Origin: Pestalotiopsis fici W106-1
Taxonomy: Eukaryota; Ascomycota; Sordariomycetes; Amphisphaeriales; Sporocadaceae
DNA length: 64,000 nucleotides
Direction of reading: 5' to 3'
Assembly: GCF_000516985.1 (NCBI RefSeq)
Contig: NW_006917098.1
Coordinates: forward strand, 1,674,001 to 1,738,000
The notes under the pieces are model-generated. The model searched no databases. It was not told the DNA's origin and saw only the letters and a program-made list of their open reading frames with translations. Numbering within the stretch: position 1 is the first letter of the stretch; every line of letters begins with the position of its first letter. Positions 12,528 to 24,823 of this stretch are shown piece after piece. The position numbers were made by a program, and so were the translations under genes.

Positions 12528-13723
12528 TTACATGTCCATTTGCATAAGATAGATTTCAAGTATCCTCATAAACTTGGCCACAAAAGCCTCCAGGTGAAAT
12601 ATGACCTTGGTGCCCATTTTGATGCGGTGCTCATAAAAGGCAGACCACTTGATCACTTCCCACTTCAGGTCGTCGTCTATCAAAGCAATGAGCTTGAATG
12701 TGAGCGTCTTGAGAATAGTCGTCGGGGGTATGCAGTGCGTAAGCAGATCGTAGAGTTTGGCGCGGACCTGCAAAATCCGGGCAGGCGAGTGTTCGTCCAT
12801 GATCTCCTTGGCGATTTGGCCGATAAGAGCCTCCCAATCAGGGGGTGGTATAGGAGTGGTATCTGTCACTTTCTCGCTACATGGAGGTTAGCACAAATCA
12901 TAGCACAAAAAGGCAAAGATGTCGACTTGAACATACTTTTGTGCGTGCACTGCCTCGTACATCAACAAGGCCTTTCTCAAATTCCGTCCGCTTTCTTCTG
13001 CGATTCGCTTGTGCAGACCCGGGACGATTGGCCAGCCCTCCTTCTTTGCTGAGACCGCCAGTGCCGAGCTGATCTCATCAATTGTCGGCGCCGCAACACG
13101 GACCAACAATGTACGACTGCGAATGGGCGCGATGATATTGGCCGTGCTGTTGGCGAGCAAGATTAATCGCAAGTTCGGGCTGTACTTTTCCATCGTTCGT
13201 CTCAATGCTGCTTGGGCATCTCTGGTAAGGTGGTCGGCTTCATTGATGACCACGACTTTGAACCGCTGCTTGGCACTCTGATCCACCTGTTGCGTTTGTG
13301 CGACTTCTTTAAGCAGGTCTTGTACCACGACACGGTCATAATTGCCTACGTCTGAAGGGGTGATCTCGAGGTGGTATACGGACGCGACAATGTTGAACTC
13401 CAGCTTGCGGTTGCTGCTTGTTTGGAACACACGAGCATCGATCTTGATCTTTTCTACGCCCGGCCCGTAAAGCTCCTTGAGTGTTGCAACGATACGGGTC
13501 TTCTTGCCAGCACCAGACGGACCGTAGACGAGAAGATGTGGGAAATCGCCGCTTTGTGCCTGTAGTTGGTAAATCTTGAATTAGACTCGTTCCATTTGTA
13601 CATGAAAAGTATCATGAGGGATTCTCATCAACTAACCAATGATCGCAAGCGCTCCGAGAGTTCTGAATGGTATGTCAATTGGTCCAGAGACCGTGGCCGA
13701 TGTTTGTCGACAATGAGAGCCAT
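12528..13723 (-). CDS. RFC5: Replication factor C small subunit (yeast Rfc5 / human RFC3 type)
   Basis: A clamp-loader subunit that helps load PCNA on primed DNA and acts in replication and checkpoint RFC complexes in the nucleus. Three exons, 13637-13723, 12937-13559 and 12528-12876, join in phase through GT-AG introns of 77 and 60 bases to give 352 residues, the usual size. It starts MALIVDKHRPRSLD, like orthologues. The Walker A loop GPSGAGKKT is at about 42-50. The Walker B region reads NEAD instead of DExD, as is usual for this catalytically weak subunit. The sensor-like stretch RLILLANSTANI and the conserved IRSRTLLVRV (RFC SRC motif) follow, and the C-terminal collar contains YEHRIKMG and FHLEAFVAKFM. 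Conservation of PSDVGNYDRVV and RNLRKALLMYE separates it from Rfc2, Rfc3 and Rfc4 of yeast. Three ACGCGT boxes upstream suggest G1/S control. Confidence 0.95.
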
Positions 13724-15332
13724 GACCACTGATATTGACTCCTTCAAGCCTCGTACGATTCCCTGGTGCTGTTCACAAGACTCAAAGTTTCAGAAGTGAG
13801 AACGCGTCACTGATGTGATCTTGATTTGTTTGTATGTTTGCTGGCAGAATTTGCTTGGTAAGTCTGAGGCTTGACAATGACGATTTCTCGGGGCCAGGAC
13901 GCGTTAATGGATTTCCAAAAGACGCGTTGAATTCGAATTGCTACCTAGAAATTGTGCTAAGCCTATTACGGACAGGCCTGAAGTGCCCCTCGCTGCCTCG
14001 CAAAACCCGGCGATTTGACGTGGGGCAGCGCCGATAACGTTGTTCGACCCCTCCTTTTCTGCCGTGTACATACTCTGTACGATGTCTCGAGTCTTGACTC
14101 CTGACATTGTACAAATCGTACGGCAGTTGTGCACTAGTGCTGAGACCGAAGTCGCATGGCGGTTACACACTGGGGTAAAGACAGTCTCAGGATGCCAAGA
14201 CTGTGAAATCTAGACGTTTTCTAGATTGTTACTTTACCTGCCAAGAACGACATTCACAGCGGCGAGGGTCGTGGTATCCGACATACTTTGATCCTATGGA
14301 GATCACTCCGGAGCCCACTACCTGGATATTCACGCTTTTGGTCTCGTTCAATTTCTTGTTTCTCTGACGTAGCATAAAGCGTACCTCGTCATCAATAATC
14401 TGTGCTTCTTCATTGGCGAAGCAAGGGCGCCTTGCCGGTCACCCAAGCCAGTATTTCCCTGCTTTTGCTCCGAATGCCACCAACCTCAGGTGTCACGTAT
14501 ATATGAATAGCGAGAATAGTTGGCGCCGGGCTTGCAGAAGGAACTCTTCAAACTCGGGCAACGAGACCAGCAGAATGGCCCTTTGTGATTGTCGGCGCTC
14601 AAAAACAGTGGCGTCGTTCCACAGCTTATAGGAATAAGTCAGGGGATAGGTGTATAGCAGCGAAACAAGGTTATATATGGTAGGTGCGTGTTTCGTTTTG
14701 ATCCTCCAGGATGTGGATCAGCGCGAAAACGCGGCAGGACGAGAAGAACAAGTAGATTTTTAATGAGATCGTACATTTCAGGAGACGTTGGATAATGTAT
14801 GGACCAGACGTATAGGGAGGCATTTGCCAGTCCCCTATGTTGATTAGGTGCTGCAACGAAACCAGAAGGGAGAAGAAAGATACCAACGACACACACCGCA
14901 GCTACGTAACCCCACTTCGTATCGAAAAAGAATCGGTGCCGACTCAGGAGGGAAGAAAGCAGCAGTAGCAGCAGTACGGAATAGCAGCAGCCCATTATTT
15001 TTCACCGATTCGCGATCCCCTTCACTTTTCAATCTACAGAGCACACGCCGCCTGTTCGACCCATTTCCTGGCCAAGAGGAGAACTCGCTCTTTTCCTTCG
15101 CCTTCGCGTTTAGTTCGTGATTGCATTTGCAGCCCGTGCTGAAGTTGAAGTGTGCTACATCCATACATCCATCGCATCATTTTTTGGCTGCCTCCAGCCC
15201 ATCTGATCTGCACTGAATAAATACTACAGCTGTGCCCTTCACTACTACAGTACTTCCCTGTAGCATCTTATTTTTTCCTCCCCCAGTTGGCATCTCGTCA
15301 TTTTAGAGCAACGACAACAAAATTCGCCCAAG
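13724..15332. other. Divergent promoter region between RFC5 and aminotransferase
   Basis: Shared upstream region of two divergently transcribed genes. The RFC5 side carries three ACGCGT sites. The aminotransferase side (about 15000-15332) is CT-rich, as is common for fungal leaders. Short open frames (up to 118 codons) at 14400-15160 have no recognisable domain. Confidence 0.55.
13802..13927. promoter_or_regulatory. Three MluI cell-cycle boxes (ACGCGT) upstream of RFC5
   Basis: Perfect ACGCGT hexamers occur at 13802-13807, 13899-13904 and 13922-13927, roughly 80, 175 and 200 bases upstream of the RFC5 start codon. In yeasts this palindrome is bound by the Mbp1/Swi6 factor MBF, which drives DNA replication genes at G1/S. 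The clustering beside a replication gene makes chance unlikely, though binding is inferred. Confidence 0.7.
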
Positions 15333-17239
15333 ATGTCTTTCAACGCCAGAAAGTTCTCCATGAACCGCAACACGGGTGTGCCCCGTCCTGCTCGTCGTTT
15401 CAGTATCGGCGAGACTGGCGCTCAAGGTATAATCAATCTCCCAACCCGTCTCCCTAACTGCTTTCAGCCCAATTTGCTTTCCTCCCTCCCATGCATGCCT
15501 AATGTCCCTCGCAACGTTGGTTTGCGGGTGATAGCCAATCTGCCTTTTCAACTCTATTTCCTGTCAGACAAACTCTACCACTACAAGTTGACAATACCGC
15601 TTGTCTTCAACAATCTTGGCAAATGCGGGTCAATAAGCAATTTATGCATGACAAGCTATACTGCAACACGCCTTGGCATGGAACAATGACAGTGAACTTG
15701 GGAAAAACGAACCGTGGGCTAACGACTTCTTCACCTGCACAGAGACCAGCTCCAAGATCCATCGTCAGTTCCGTGCTGCCCACGAGGGTCATCTTCCCCA
15801 CGCCGGTCTCGATGCCACCAGAGCTTCCACCGGTGTAGTCTGGTGTACTGAGCGTGCCAGCGAATATGGCTTCCTCGAGGAGCCCGAGAAGTGGGCAAAC
15901 CTGGGCCAAGGCGCCCCCGAGGTCGAGGACGATATCGAGGGCTGCTTCCAGCGCCCTTCCACCATTGACGTTACCACTGCTGCCCGCGAGTACGGTCCGA
16001 CTGCCGGTATCAAGCCCCTCCGTGAGGCTGTCGCACACATGTACAACGAGATGCACCGCCAGGGCAAGGAGTCGCAATACACATGGGAGAACGTGGCCAT
16101 CGTCCCTGGTGGTCGTGCTGGTCTGATCCGTATCGCTGCCGTCTTGAACAACGCCTACGTCGGTTTCTTCATTCCCGACTACACAGCCTACAACGAGATG
16201 TTGTCTCTGTTCAAGAACTTTGCCGCCATTCCCACCCCCTTGAGCGAGGAGGACGGCTACCACATCCACCCCGACATCATTGCTGCCGAGATTGCTCGTG
16301 GAACCTCTGTCATTCTGACATCGAACCCCAGAAACCCGACCGGTCGTGTCGTGGCCAACCCTGAGTTGACCGAAATTCAAGACCTTTGCAGAGGCAGAGC
16401 TACCCTGATCAGCGACGAGTTCTACTCTGGATACAACTACACCAGTAACTGCGACGGTACCACCATTTCTGCTGCCGAGAACGTCGAGGATGTTGACGAG
16501 GACGATGTCCTGATTATTGATGGTCTCACCAAGCGCTTCCGCCTGCCTGGCTGGCGTATCGCATGGATCCTGGGTCCCAAGGAGTTCATCAAGGCGTAAG
16601 CTGTCCTCCCATAGCTGCATCACTGTTGCAAGACTGTCGTGGCTCCAAGCACATGAGACTAACCATGAACTTAGTATCGGCTCCTGCGGTTCTTACCTCG
16701 ATGGTGGCGCCAACGCTCCTTTCCAAGAGGCCGCCATTCCCATGCTTGAGCCTTCTCTCGTGCAAAAGGAGATGGTTGCGCTACAGAGACATTTCCGCGA
16801 CAAGCGCGACTATGTCATCAAGCGTCTCCGTGACATGGGTTTCGTGATCAAGTACGTGCCTGACAGCACCTTCTACATCTGGCTCAACCTCGAGGGTCTG
16901 CCAGGCCCCATCTCCGACGGTCTCAACTTCTTCCAGGCCTGTTTGGAGGAGAAGGTTATTGTTGTGCCAGGTATCTTCTTCGACCTGAACCCCTCCAGAC
17001 GTAGGGATCTCTTTGACAGTCCTTGCCACCACTGTAAGTTTCTCTGTCTGAACAAGAAGCCGACACATGGATATCTGCTAACATTATCGCAGTTGTCCGT
17101 TTCTCGTATGGCCCCAGAATGGAGACCCTGAAGCTGGGTTGCGATGGTATCGAGAGAGTCGTCCAGAAGTAAGTTTCTCGCGACTTCGTGATGCAATTCA
17201 AAAGACTAACATTGCCTCAGGTTTAGAAAATCCGCCTAG
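15333..17239 (+). CDS. PLP-dependent aminotransferase, class I/II (ACC synthase-like fold)
   Basis: Exons 15333-15426, 15743-16595, 16675-17033, 17093-17168 and 17221-17239 join in phase to 466 residues. The pyridoxal-phosphate lysine is K295 in the motif DGLTKRFRLPGW. Other fold-type I landmarks are the PGGRAG cofactor loop, SNPRNPTGR around the substrate and PLP ring, and the near C-terminal FVRFSYGPR, whose arginine binds the substrate carboxylate. It resembles fungal proteins usually annotated as aspartate or aromatic aminotransferases or as 1-aminocyclopropane-1-carboxylate synthase-like; the substrate is not determinable here. The first intron (316 bases) is much longer than the rest and could hide a further exon, but the phase closes without one. 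The last exon is only 19 bases. A frame that opens within the first intron, at about 15673, gives a false alternative N-terminus. Confidence 0.88.
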
Positions 17240-19216
17240 ACATCGGATGTCGAGATAACATTGAATAGGAGCATGTCATCAATAAGCGCTTAGCACGACT
17301 TTTGATAATCGATACGCCTTGGTCTGTGGGATTAGACCTCCCGTGAATGCATTATGCAAGATGCCGATAGAGGTACTAGATACTGTTAGCAAGTTTCATA
17401 AGAATGAATGAATAAAAAGCGAGAATCGATTTGCCTACCATGACTCAAAATTTGTTCAAATGGATCCGGGGCATGTGACACGCGAATGAAAGTATATGAA
17501 TATTTGGTATACTTTCAATAGACAACGTAGACGAAGGGGATAAATATGGGTTCTATCTAGTCTTTTAATTGGAACTCGGTCAATTCAACCACTGTGACAA
17601 GGATATATTACCAATTCATAAGATGGAATTTCTGCCGAGGTACCCGGGGAACATCGGGGGCCCGTTCCGCCCGGCCGGACGTATAAGACCAGTGTCACAC
17701 TCCACATAGCCAAGGTATCTATGTACATTCATTCCATGTGGTACACAAGACTGCTGACGAGGTTAGAGAAAGAGGCCAGAACTTGCAAAACTAAGCTGGT
17801 ATTATGTCGCCAAGCTCAAGGTGTTATGTCTGTATTGGTTACATTGTCAGCCGCCACCATAAGATTTGTTTCTCGTAGATTGCCCTTGCGGCTCTCCAAT
17901 GGTGACAGATAGTGTAGAAAAGACGTTTCGCCAGGTCAATACGTCGGCTCTCTGCGTTCTCTGTCACTATAGGATAATCTGTTCAGGCAGTAGCTCGTGT
18001 AGTGTATACAGAAAATCGACCGATTCTCCACATGGCAACCATTGAAGAAAATATACAAGTCCCTCCTGTACTTGGCGGTTCGAGGATATCTACACCCAAG
18101 AGTACACATATTTTCTTCCCATCCAATCTATCATGAATGCATGGATGGCTTTACTTTGTTGATGTACCGTTTCGCTTCCATTGATGCCCGGTTTTGCTAC
18201 TCAATTGTCTATCTGCTGACACGCGTAGGCAGCAACAAGCATCATTTTGGCCACAATGCTCATTTTCACGTTACAGTCGGGGAGGATATGTCATGAGGCT
18301 TCCTGACCAACGCTACATTCTCGAACCAGGCATGGAAAACCCCACGCCGCAATGACTTGATCGGGCAAGAGAGTGGCTGGTTTGGGTCTTGGCTGATCCT
18401 AGGAATTAATATTAAAGAGTTGGGGTTTAAAAAGTGCAAAGGGAATATAAGAGTTTGTAGAAAGCAACGATCAAACGGAATCGGACCAGTATACGATTCC
18501 TGTTCTCTCCCATAGCTGTGAAGAACGCCGACGAGGCAAACAATGAGACGTGCACCATGAGTTCAACACATGAGTTTTTAAGTCAAGACATTGATAGTAT
18601 TCAGTATTCAAAGTCGGATATGTCCCTACGACCTCATAACCCACGCTATCCGGTATCACCCAGCGCCGCCCCCAGGGCACTATGCTCCACGCCGTTGTTT
18701 GTACAGTAGACAATTCATGTCTTTATTCCCGGCTTTCAACGATGCTACCAATAATGATACAATGTGAGCAGACACTTTGAGAGTATACCCAAGTGCTTTC
18801 TTGTGTATAGGGCGAAGTCTGTCCTATGCATCGTTTCTTACATCCTTTCCGTGCCACTGCGACATCCACAGGTGGAATGGACGCGCCTGCTCTCAAAACA
18901 CTGGCTGGCCCATGCCAGTTGCGTCAAGTATAGCTTGACTTTTCTCCGTCTTCTAGACTGGGTATTGTAAAAATGTGCGCCATAAACGCGGGCGATCAAG
19001 GCTTAGGGACATGGTGCTGGTACTCGACCTCTTGTCGGTTTGATATAATGACCTTACATGTTGTTACCGAGCACCCGCTCAGTATGAGAGCAAATGACTT
19101 TGCCTGATTTGTGATAGATTCGTCCAAGGTTGAAGTACCGCTTGATGAGGATTTCGCTCGGTTTGATCCAAAAATGTTGTCTTTGAAAATGGCCAGGACA
19201 AATGAAAGGAACACGG
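17240..19216. other. Intergenic, convergent 3' ends, no gene seen
   Basis: About 2 kb between two convergent genes. Open frames of at most 84 codons, no motif recognised. Confidence 0.55.
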
Positions 19217-21769
19217 TCACCGGAAGTTTATGATGGCAAGCTGACGAATGGTTAGCACATCCTGCATGGAAAACTCACAGGCGATTGATAACTTACCCGA
19301 CTATTGACACCAAATGCAAGCCTTTGGCCTGTCGCATCCCAGGAAAGGCAATGCTCATCTTCCTCATCTGTCTCAGATTGTAGCCGTGGACTTGAAGGAT
19401 GTGGTATGCGTTCCCAGCTCGCTCTTGGTATGCTGTGATCGCCTACTTTCCAGATCAAGATCTTATCGTGTGTTGCGCCGGCAATGAATGCTCCATCAGG
19501 AGTAAATGAAAGGGCGACAATTGGGTCTCCCATAGTCATTGAGCACTTGGGCTTGCCGTCGGTGGATCGAGCATTCCAGATGAAAATTGCGCCGTCTTCA
19601 CCGGCGGATGCGATAAGCCGCTCGTCATCAGGAGGTGAAGTTTGTAGTGGTTGCCAAGCAAGTGCGGTGATAACTCCGTCATGAGTTCGGATTTCACGTT
19701 GACGACCCGTCGAGTCCCATATCTTTTTGCGACTGTCAGCATTCATATCCAGTGGTGTTCTATAAATGGCCGTCTTACCTCGACAAAACCCTGGTCTCCA
19801 CACGTGGCAGCTAATGATGTCCGCCAATCGAAATGCACCTGCGTCAAATTGTCGCCCTCCCGTGGTTCATATGAATTTTTGATGTCGATCGAGCCGCTCG
19901 TGTCGTCGCACGTTAGGCACTTCAATAGTTGCCCACCGGCAATGACAAAATCGTTCTCGTTCACCCAAGCGACGTCGAGCATCGTGTTGTGGTCCTTGAC
20001 GACATAGGACATTGTGCTCAAGGCCGTGATGGGATAGACGGTAATGAGAGCGTCATTGCCCTCAGGCGAGACGGCCAATATCGAAGTATCGTTTGGACTC
20101 CAACGGAGTTTGATGACAGGAGCTTCGGGCACCTCGTAGTGATGTACAAGACTGCCATGGACGTCCCAGACGCTAATCTTGCCTTTTCCGTCGGCATCAG
20201 TCGCGACGGCAATAGACTTGCCGTCCCAACTCCAGGCCATGGCAGTAACATTTGCCCTGTGGCTGATGCCGTCCATTATCAGGCTGTGGAAGGGTGGGAT
20301 GGTGCCGTTCACGTGATTGGATGCAGGGTCCTGGTGCTGGTCGGCGGCGGTTGTCGCACGCGAGACGGTCCAAATGCGTGCTAGTGCATCGGTCCCACCA
20401 GCCGCCAAGATGGTTGGGTCCTTGGGGTTCCACTGGCAATGCAGCAAAACAGGCGCGTTCTCGCCATTGACTCCCCCTCGGGGCGCTGCTGTGGTCAGCG
20501 ATGGAGATGAGACGGAGGCGTCTTCAGCGCTCAGGGGAATGAAGATGGTCTCGGTAGTGAGTTCCTGCACCTTTTCGACCTGCGTGCCTTGCTCTGGGCC
20601 GTCAGTACGCGGGATCGGGGTCGGCGCTTGTTCGCCTTCCAGGGGGGACGGGTAAGCGTGGTTGTCGCCGCCGTGCTGGCCATCGAGTTCCATGGGGTCC
20701 GTAGCTGCATCCACACCAACACCATTTTCGTAGCCATTGCTCAGCCGGGGACGCTTGGTTGGTGAACCGCCGCCGCCGCCATTGACGAGCGCCTGTTGTG
20801 ACCCTTCCATTTGACGCTTTCGTGAGTTTTCAATCTCCTCAATCGTCTCCTCTTCGCCCTCTGCATCCTCATCCGGGTCGTGCTCCTTGACTTCGGTCTG
20901 TCCATCTCCAGCTCCAGCAGTAATACCAGCTGCAGGCCCAGGATGAGGTGGAGGCGCAACTAGCGGACCAAACACCCCTACTTGCGGCACCTCGGCCACT
21001 GCCGCTGCATTTTCTTTCTCCTGAAGCAATCACAGTGAAATGTCAGCACCTTGAATCTCATAAATTTTCATGTGCATGAAAATCTCGTGACAGGTCGTTT
21101 GTCTGCAGCATGTCTAAATCCATTTCCTACTGCAAAATGCGACCAGCGCCGAGCCCGTATTATTTTTTTCTGGCTAGCGGAAGCGCGAGTAGATTAGAGA
21201 GAGAGATTGGCGAGGCACCACTTACCCGTAGCTGCAGTGGCTGCTGCTGCGTTTGTTGTTGTGAATGGGCAAAGTCCCTTTCGAGCGAATTGTAAAGTAG
21301 ACCTTTATTCAGAACATTTATCAAGGCATGGCTCTTGACATGACGTGCAAAGTCGAGCTGGCGATGCGGTTCTGTCTTGTGCCACTCTTTCTGAAATTTG
21401 ACCGCTGTCTCTCGATAATCTGCAAGAGTCCGGTTAGTTTTGGGTCACGGAAATCCACAGCAGCATGTGCACCGGCAATGATCTGTGCTGGGGGCCACGG
21501 CGCTGCCTGCCCAGCAGCACAGAAAAAAAACCGGCCTGCCGTGCTCCCTTTTCAACTCCAAACTCTCAACTTACTGCCTTCTAAAAGATATCTAGAAATG
21601 GACATGTCAATACTGGATTCCTTGCCGTTTTGCAGCGCGCGGATACGGGCAAGACGGTGTGGTTTTTTGGGGGGTTGCATTTTTTTGGGCAGCGCCTCTT
21701 GGGGGACGGGTCAAAAACGTACCTCCAAACTAGAAAATTGACTCGGTCAGAGTCGAGGTACTCCTTCAT
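19217..21769 (-). CDS. LisH-WD40 protein, TBL1/Sif2-like corepressor subunit
   Basis: Six exons on the minus strand, 21723-21769, 21575-21591, 21226-21419, 19779-21020, 19297-19722 and 19217-19240, join to 649 residues. Residues about 1-35 form a LisH dimerisation motif (DSDRVNFLVWRYL, then ETAVKFQKEW). The motif is assembled only by including a 17-base exon. A glutamine-rich patch and an acidic, low-complexity linker with basic nuclear-localisation-like clusters (SRKRQ, TKRPR) follow. WD40 blades occupy the C-terminal half (for example ARIWTV, KISVWDV, VEIWDS, IFIWNA and KILIWKV). The architecture matches yeast Sif2 and metazoan TBL1, histone-deacetylase corepressor subunits (Set3 complex in yeast), so a nuclear repressor role is inferred. 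The intron at 19723-19778 uses an AAAAAG acceptor, weaker than the others but the only one that keeps frame. Confidence 0.88.
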
Positions 21770-24700
21770 GATGGGCCTTCGGCGTCGTGCCGGTACTTGG
21801 ACGGGACGGAATTCAGATCCGGGCCTTGGACGTGTATGAGATCAAAGGTGCGCCGAAAGTCTGCCCGTCGGATGGGGCAAAGAGATAGGTGTGTCAACGT
21901 CGTGATTTGAAGATGTTGAAAACAAGAGGAATACTACATGAGTGAGGGAGGAAAGTTTAAGGCGCCCGTGGAGGTCGATCAAGGTGCTGCCATTGCTTGG
22001 CTTCCCAGTCGCGCTACAAGAGGCCTAGCGCAACCCATTAAACGGTACTGGTAACTGCAGCGAAAGCGTGCCATGTACTCTGGTACCCGCTCCCAGGAAA
22101 CAGAACTTGAACCCTCGGGCCTCAAAAAAGCGTGCTGGCTCACCTTTCTTGAGCGCCGCCGGCATGGGCATAGTCGAAAGAAAAGACGATTCAACATGAC
22201 TACACTACCTACATAACTGGGGACTCGAGTGAGGCGACCGCGCTCAAGAAAAAGAGACCAGCGCCCGCCGCTTTGCCCATGTCGTCGTTAGCAGCAGAGC
22301 TTCATCATCTAAAAACTTTCGCCAGCCGACCTTGGACTTGCTTGGTGTCAACGGGAGAATGGCAAATGGATGGATCGGTGCGACTGGAGGTACAGCCGAA
22401 GTGACGAGATCCCTGACATTTAGCTAAGAGTACCCAGACTATGACGGTACGTACTGTGTGTGTGCCTCTTGTCTGAGGAGGCCATGTGCAGTAAGCAGTT
22501 TTCATTGTCTACCTCATGTACGTACACTACATCACCCAACCCTACATACTGTGTAGGTACGAACCAGACTGGAAAAAGATTGATTCGCATTGTGGTTCGA
22601 GATGCTACTCAACCATCCCAATGGGGAGGGTTAGCCGGGGATATCCAGATTGGAAGACTGACTTGGACCGCATCCTTCAGCCCGATGTCTTCTTCCTCCT
22701 TCACTGGATTTTCTTTCGATCAAGGTTCGGCAGTCTGGGCCAAAACTGACACATTGATCCTTCCCCCCTAGTGTAGGGTCCCAGCTAGAGGAAGACGCTT
22801 GGTGTGGAGGTACCTCGAATCTGTTTGGTACAAAGTATCCGACTGTCCCACCCTTTCGTTGCTTAAGCGCATTCATCAATTCAAATGGGAGCAGCGTCGT
22901 CATCCATGCACGAGAATTGATTTCAGCTTCTTCAGGTTGCTAGGAAATTGAGAGATACAGAAGTATGATGAAGCGATACCAGAGGGTGCCTCATTCTGCC
23001 AACTCGACAACCTTGACAGTTCGTCTCATCGAGACACAGAATGCTGCAGAACACGGGCGGAGAAGCAAGACTGCACGATGGGTCCCTCGACGTAACCAGC
23101 TTTCAGTTTCAGCGTTGCATTTTCTCACCTAGGTGCGAGGAACGCTCTCCCCGTCACCCATATCAGGCATTTGTCGTTATCATCCAAGTCGATTGATTAT
23201 GTGGGTATAGAAAACACAGGTTACAGCATGTCACTAGAGGGATGAACGTCTTGAAGGTCTCCTGATTGATTTCGCTCCAGACTCTGCCTGATTTCACTCT
23301 TGACCCTATCTCAAAGGGAGCCTCTTTTTTGGGGGGGTACAAGCCTGTGCACCACGGACGTTTTGTGACCCTTTCTCTCCGCTCCGTGGGGTTCGTTTGA
23401 TTTTGCTGGAACAATGGAGACAGATCACGGCGAGTTCGTCAGGGCCCTTAGCATTTGCTTAGCTCGCCTATGGCCTGTCGAAGCCTGTCTAGCCTTGGCG
23501 GCGCCATGTCGACAGACAACAAGGGGGTCCGTCCCACACCACCAACCATCCGGGGGGCCACTTCGGCAAAGAGATTGGATCAAGCATAAAGTAAGCAAGC
23601 AGCAGGCACTGGGCAGTTGTGGTGCAGGCTGTACATAGTAGCACTGAGCTGTTGCACTGACTGGGTTGCTGGGCTGAGAAGTCGGAGGCGAGATTCAAGA
23701 TCTCAACCGCCATCCGGGCGACGCGCAGGGGCAAAGCGCTAATAGATATGTACCAACGCAGACCTTTTCTTCCTCTTCTCTGATATCGGCTTTTGAATAC
23801 TGATGGGCTTTTTGGGTATTGCCGATGCAGCGTGCGAACCAAAGCTGTGAAAAATTGTTGACAATTCCACAAGACGCCACAGTTGCTGCATTTGAAAGGC
23901 CGGAGGCTGGGCCTTTGCCAGGTACCACGCAACGGAGGCTGTCCCGCATTTCGTCAAAACAGAAACATGCCAGGTTCGTGATCGGCGGCCAGATTTGCAG
24001 CAGGTGATCGTGGTCCAACCGGCGGCTCATTCTCGAGAGGGTTTAGCGCCTCACCATCCATCATCCCCTTCGTTCTCTTCTCTCCCACAGAAATGTGATT
24101 GGGATTCAAGGCACACAGTGACAGGATTCTGTACAAAGAAGATGGCAGCTTGGCAGCTGTTTTCGAGTAAGAAACACTGGAAGCATGGCTTCTCCAACCC
24201 GGTAGATTTACCACTCCCATGATCAACACGAATGGTAGAGAGGAATCCGAAGGTTGCTGCTGAAGCATCCATGTGCTGCATGTACGTAGCTTGAGCTTCG
24301 AGAGCGACGTGTGGAGTCTAGCAAAACTGTGCCTTGGCGGAGGAGAGACATAACAATGACCTACTTGTACCTGGCCTGGTCGGGTCTCAGTCTCATCCTC
24401 AGAAATCGTCAATGTCTCAATCATCAACATTCTTAAAATCGCCCTTTTCCTCAGTTGAGCGGGCATCTGCTTGCATGTATCCTACATACTACAACGTGCG
24501 GGTCAGGGGAGTTGTGGCTTGACTGTGGCTCATGCATCTCTCCACACGTGTAATCTGTACTACGTAGGTAGCCGACCTACCTTAATTCCAAGCTCGCCAA
24601 GCCACATCAGGCGTCAGTGAGATCCTTACCTAACCTACTTACCCGTTCCTACATACCTAGGCGCGCGACCCAGAACCGTGTCCAATACCGACCGACGTCT

Positions 24701-24823
24701 GGTTGCAGCTTGCTTGCTGTCTGGACCCCCGGAAAAAAAAAATTACTTTGAAGCATACGTAAGAAAGCAGACAGACTGCAGTCCTGAGCGCGTCTACAGC
24801 CGAACGAGCGATCTTCTTTCGCC
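21770..24823. other. Intergenic, about 3 kb, divergent promoters
   Basis: Upstream region of the WD40 gene and of the TMEM115-like gene. Frames up to 170 codons (for example 23954-24466 minus) lack motifs and overlap others. A short inverted repeat GTAGGT/ACCTAC with a 5-base loop lies at 24564-24580, and more ACCTA motifs at 24626-24661. Confidence 0.5.

Noticed and set aside
15607..16623. 338-codon antisense frame over the aminotransferase
   Set aside because: A shadow frame crossing real exon borders; valine/glycine-rich with no recognisable family.
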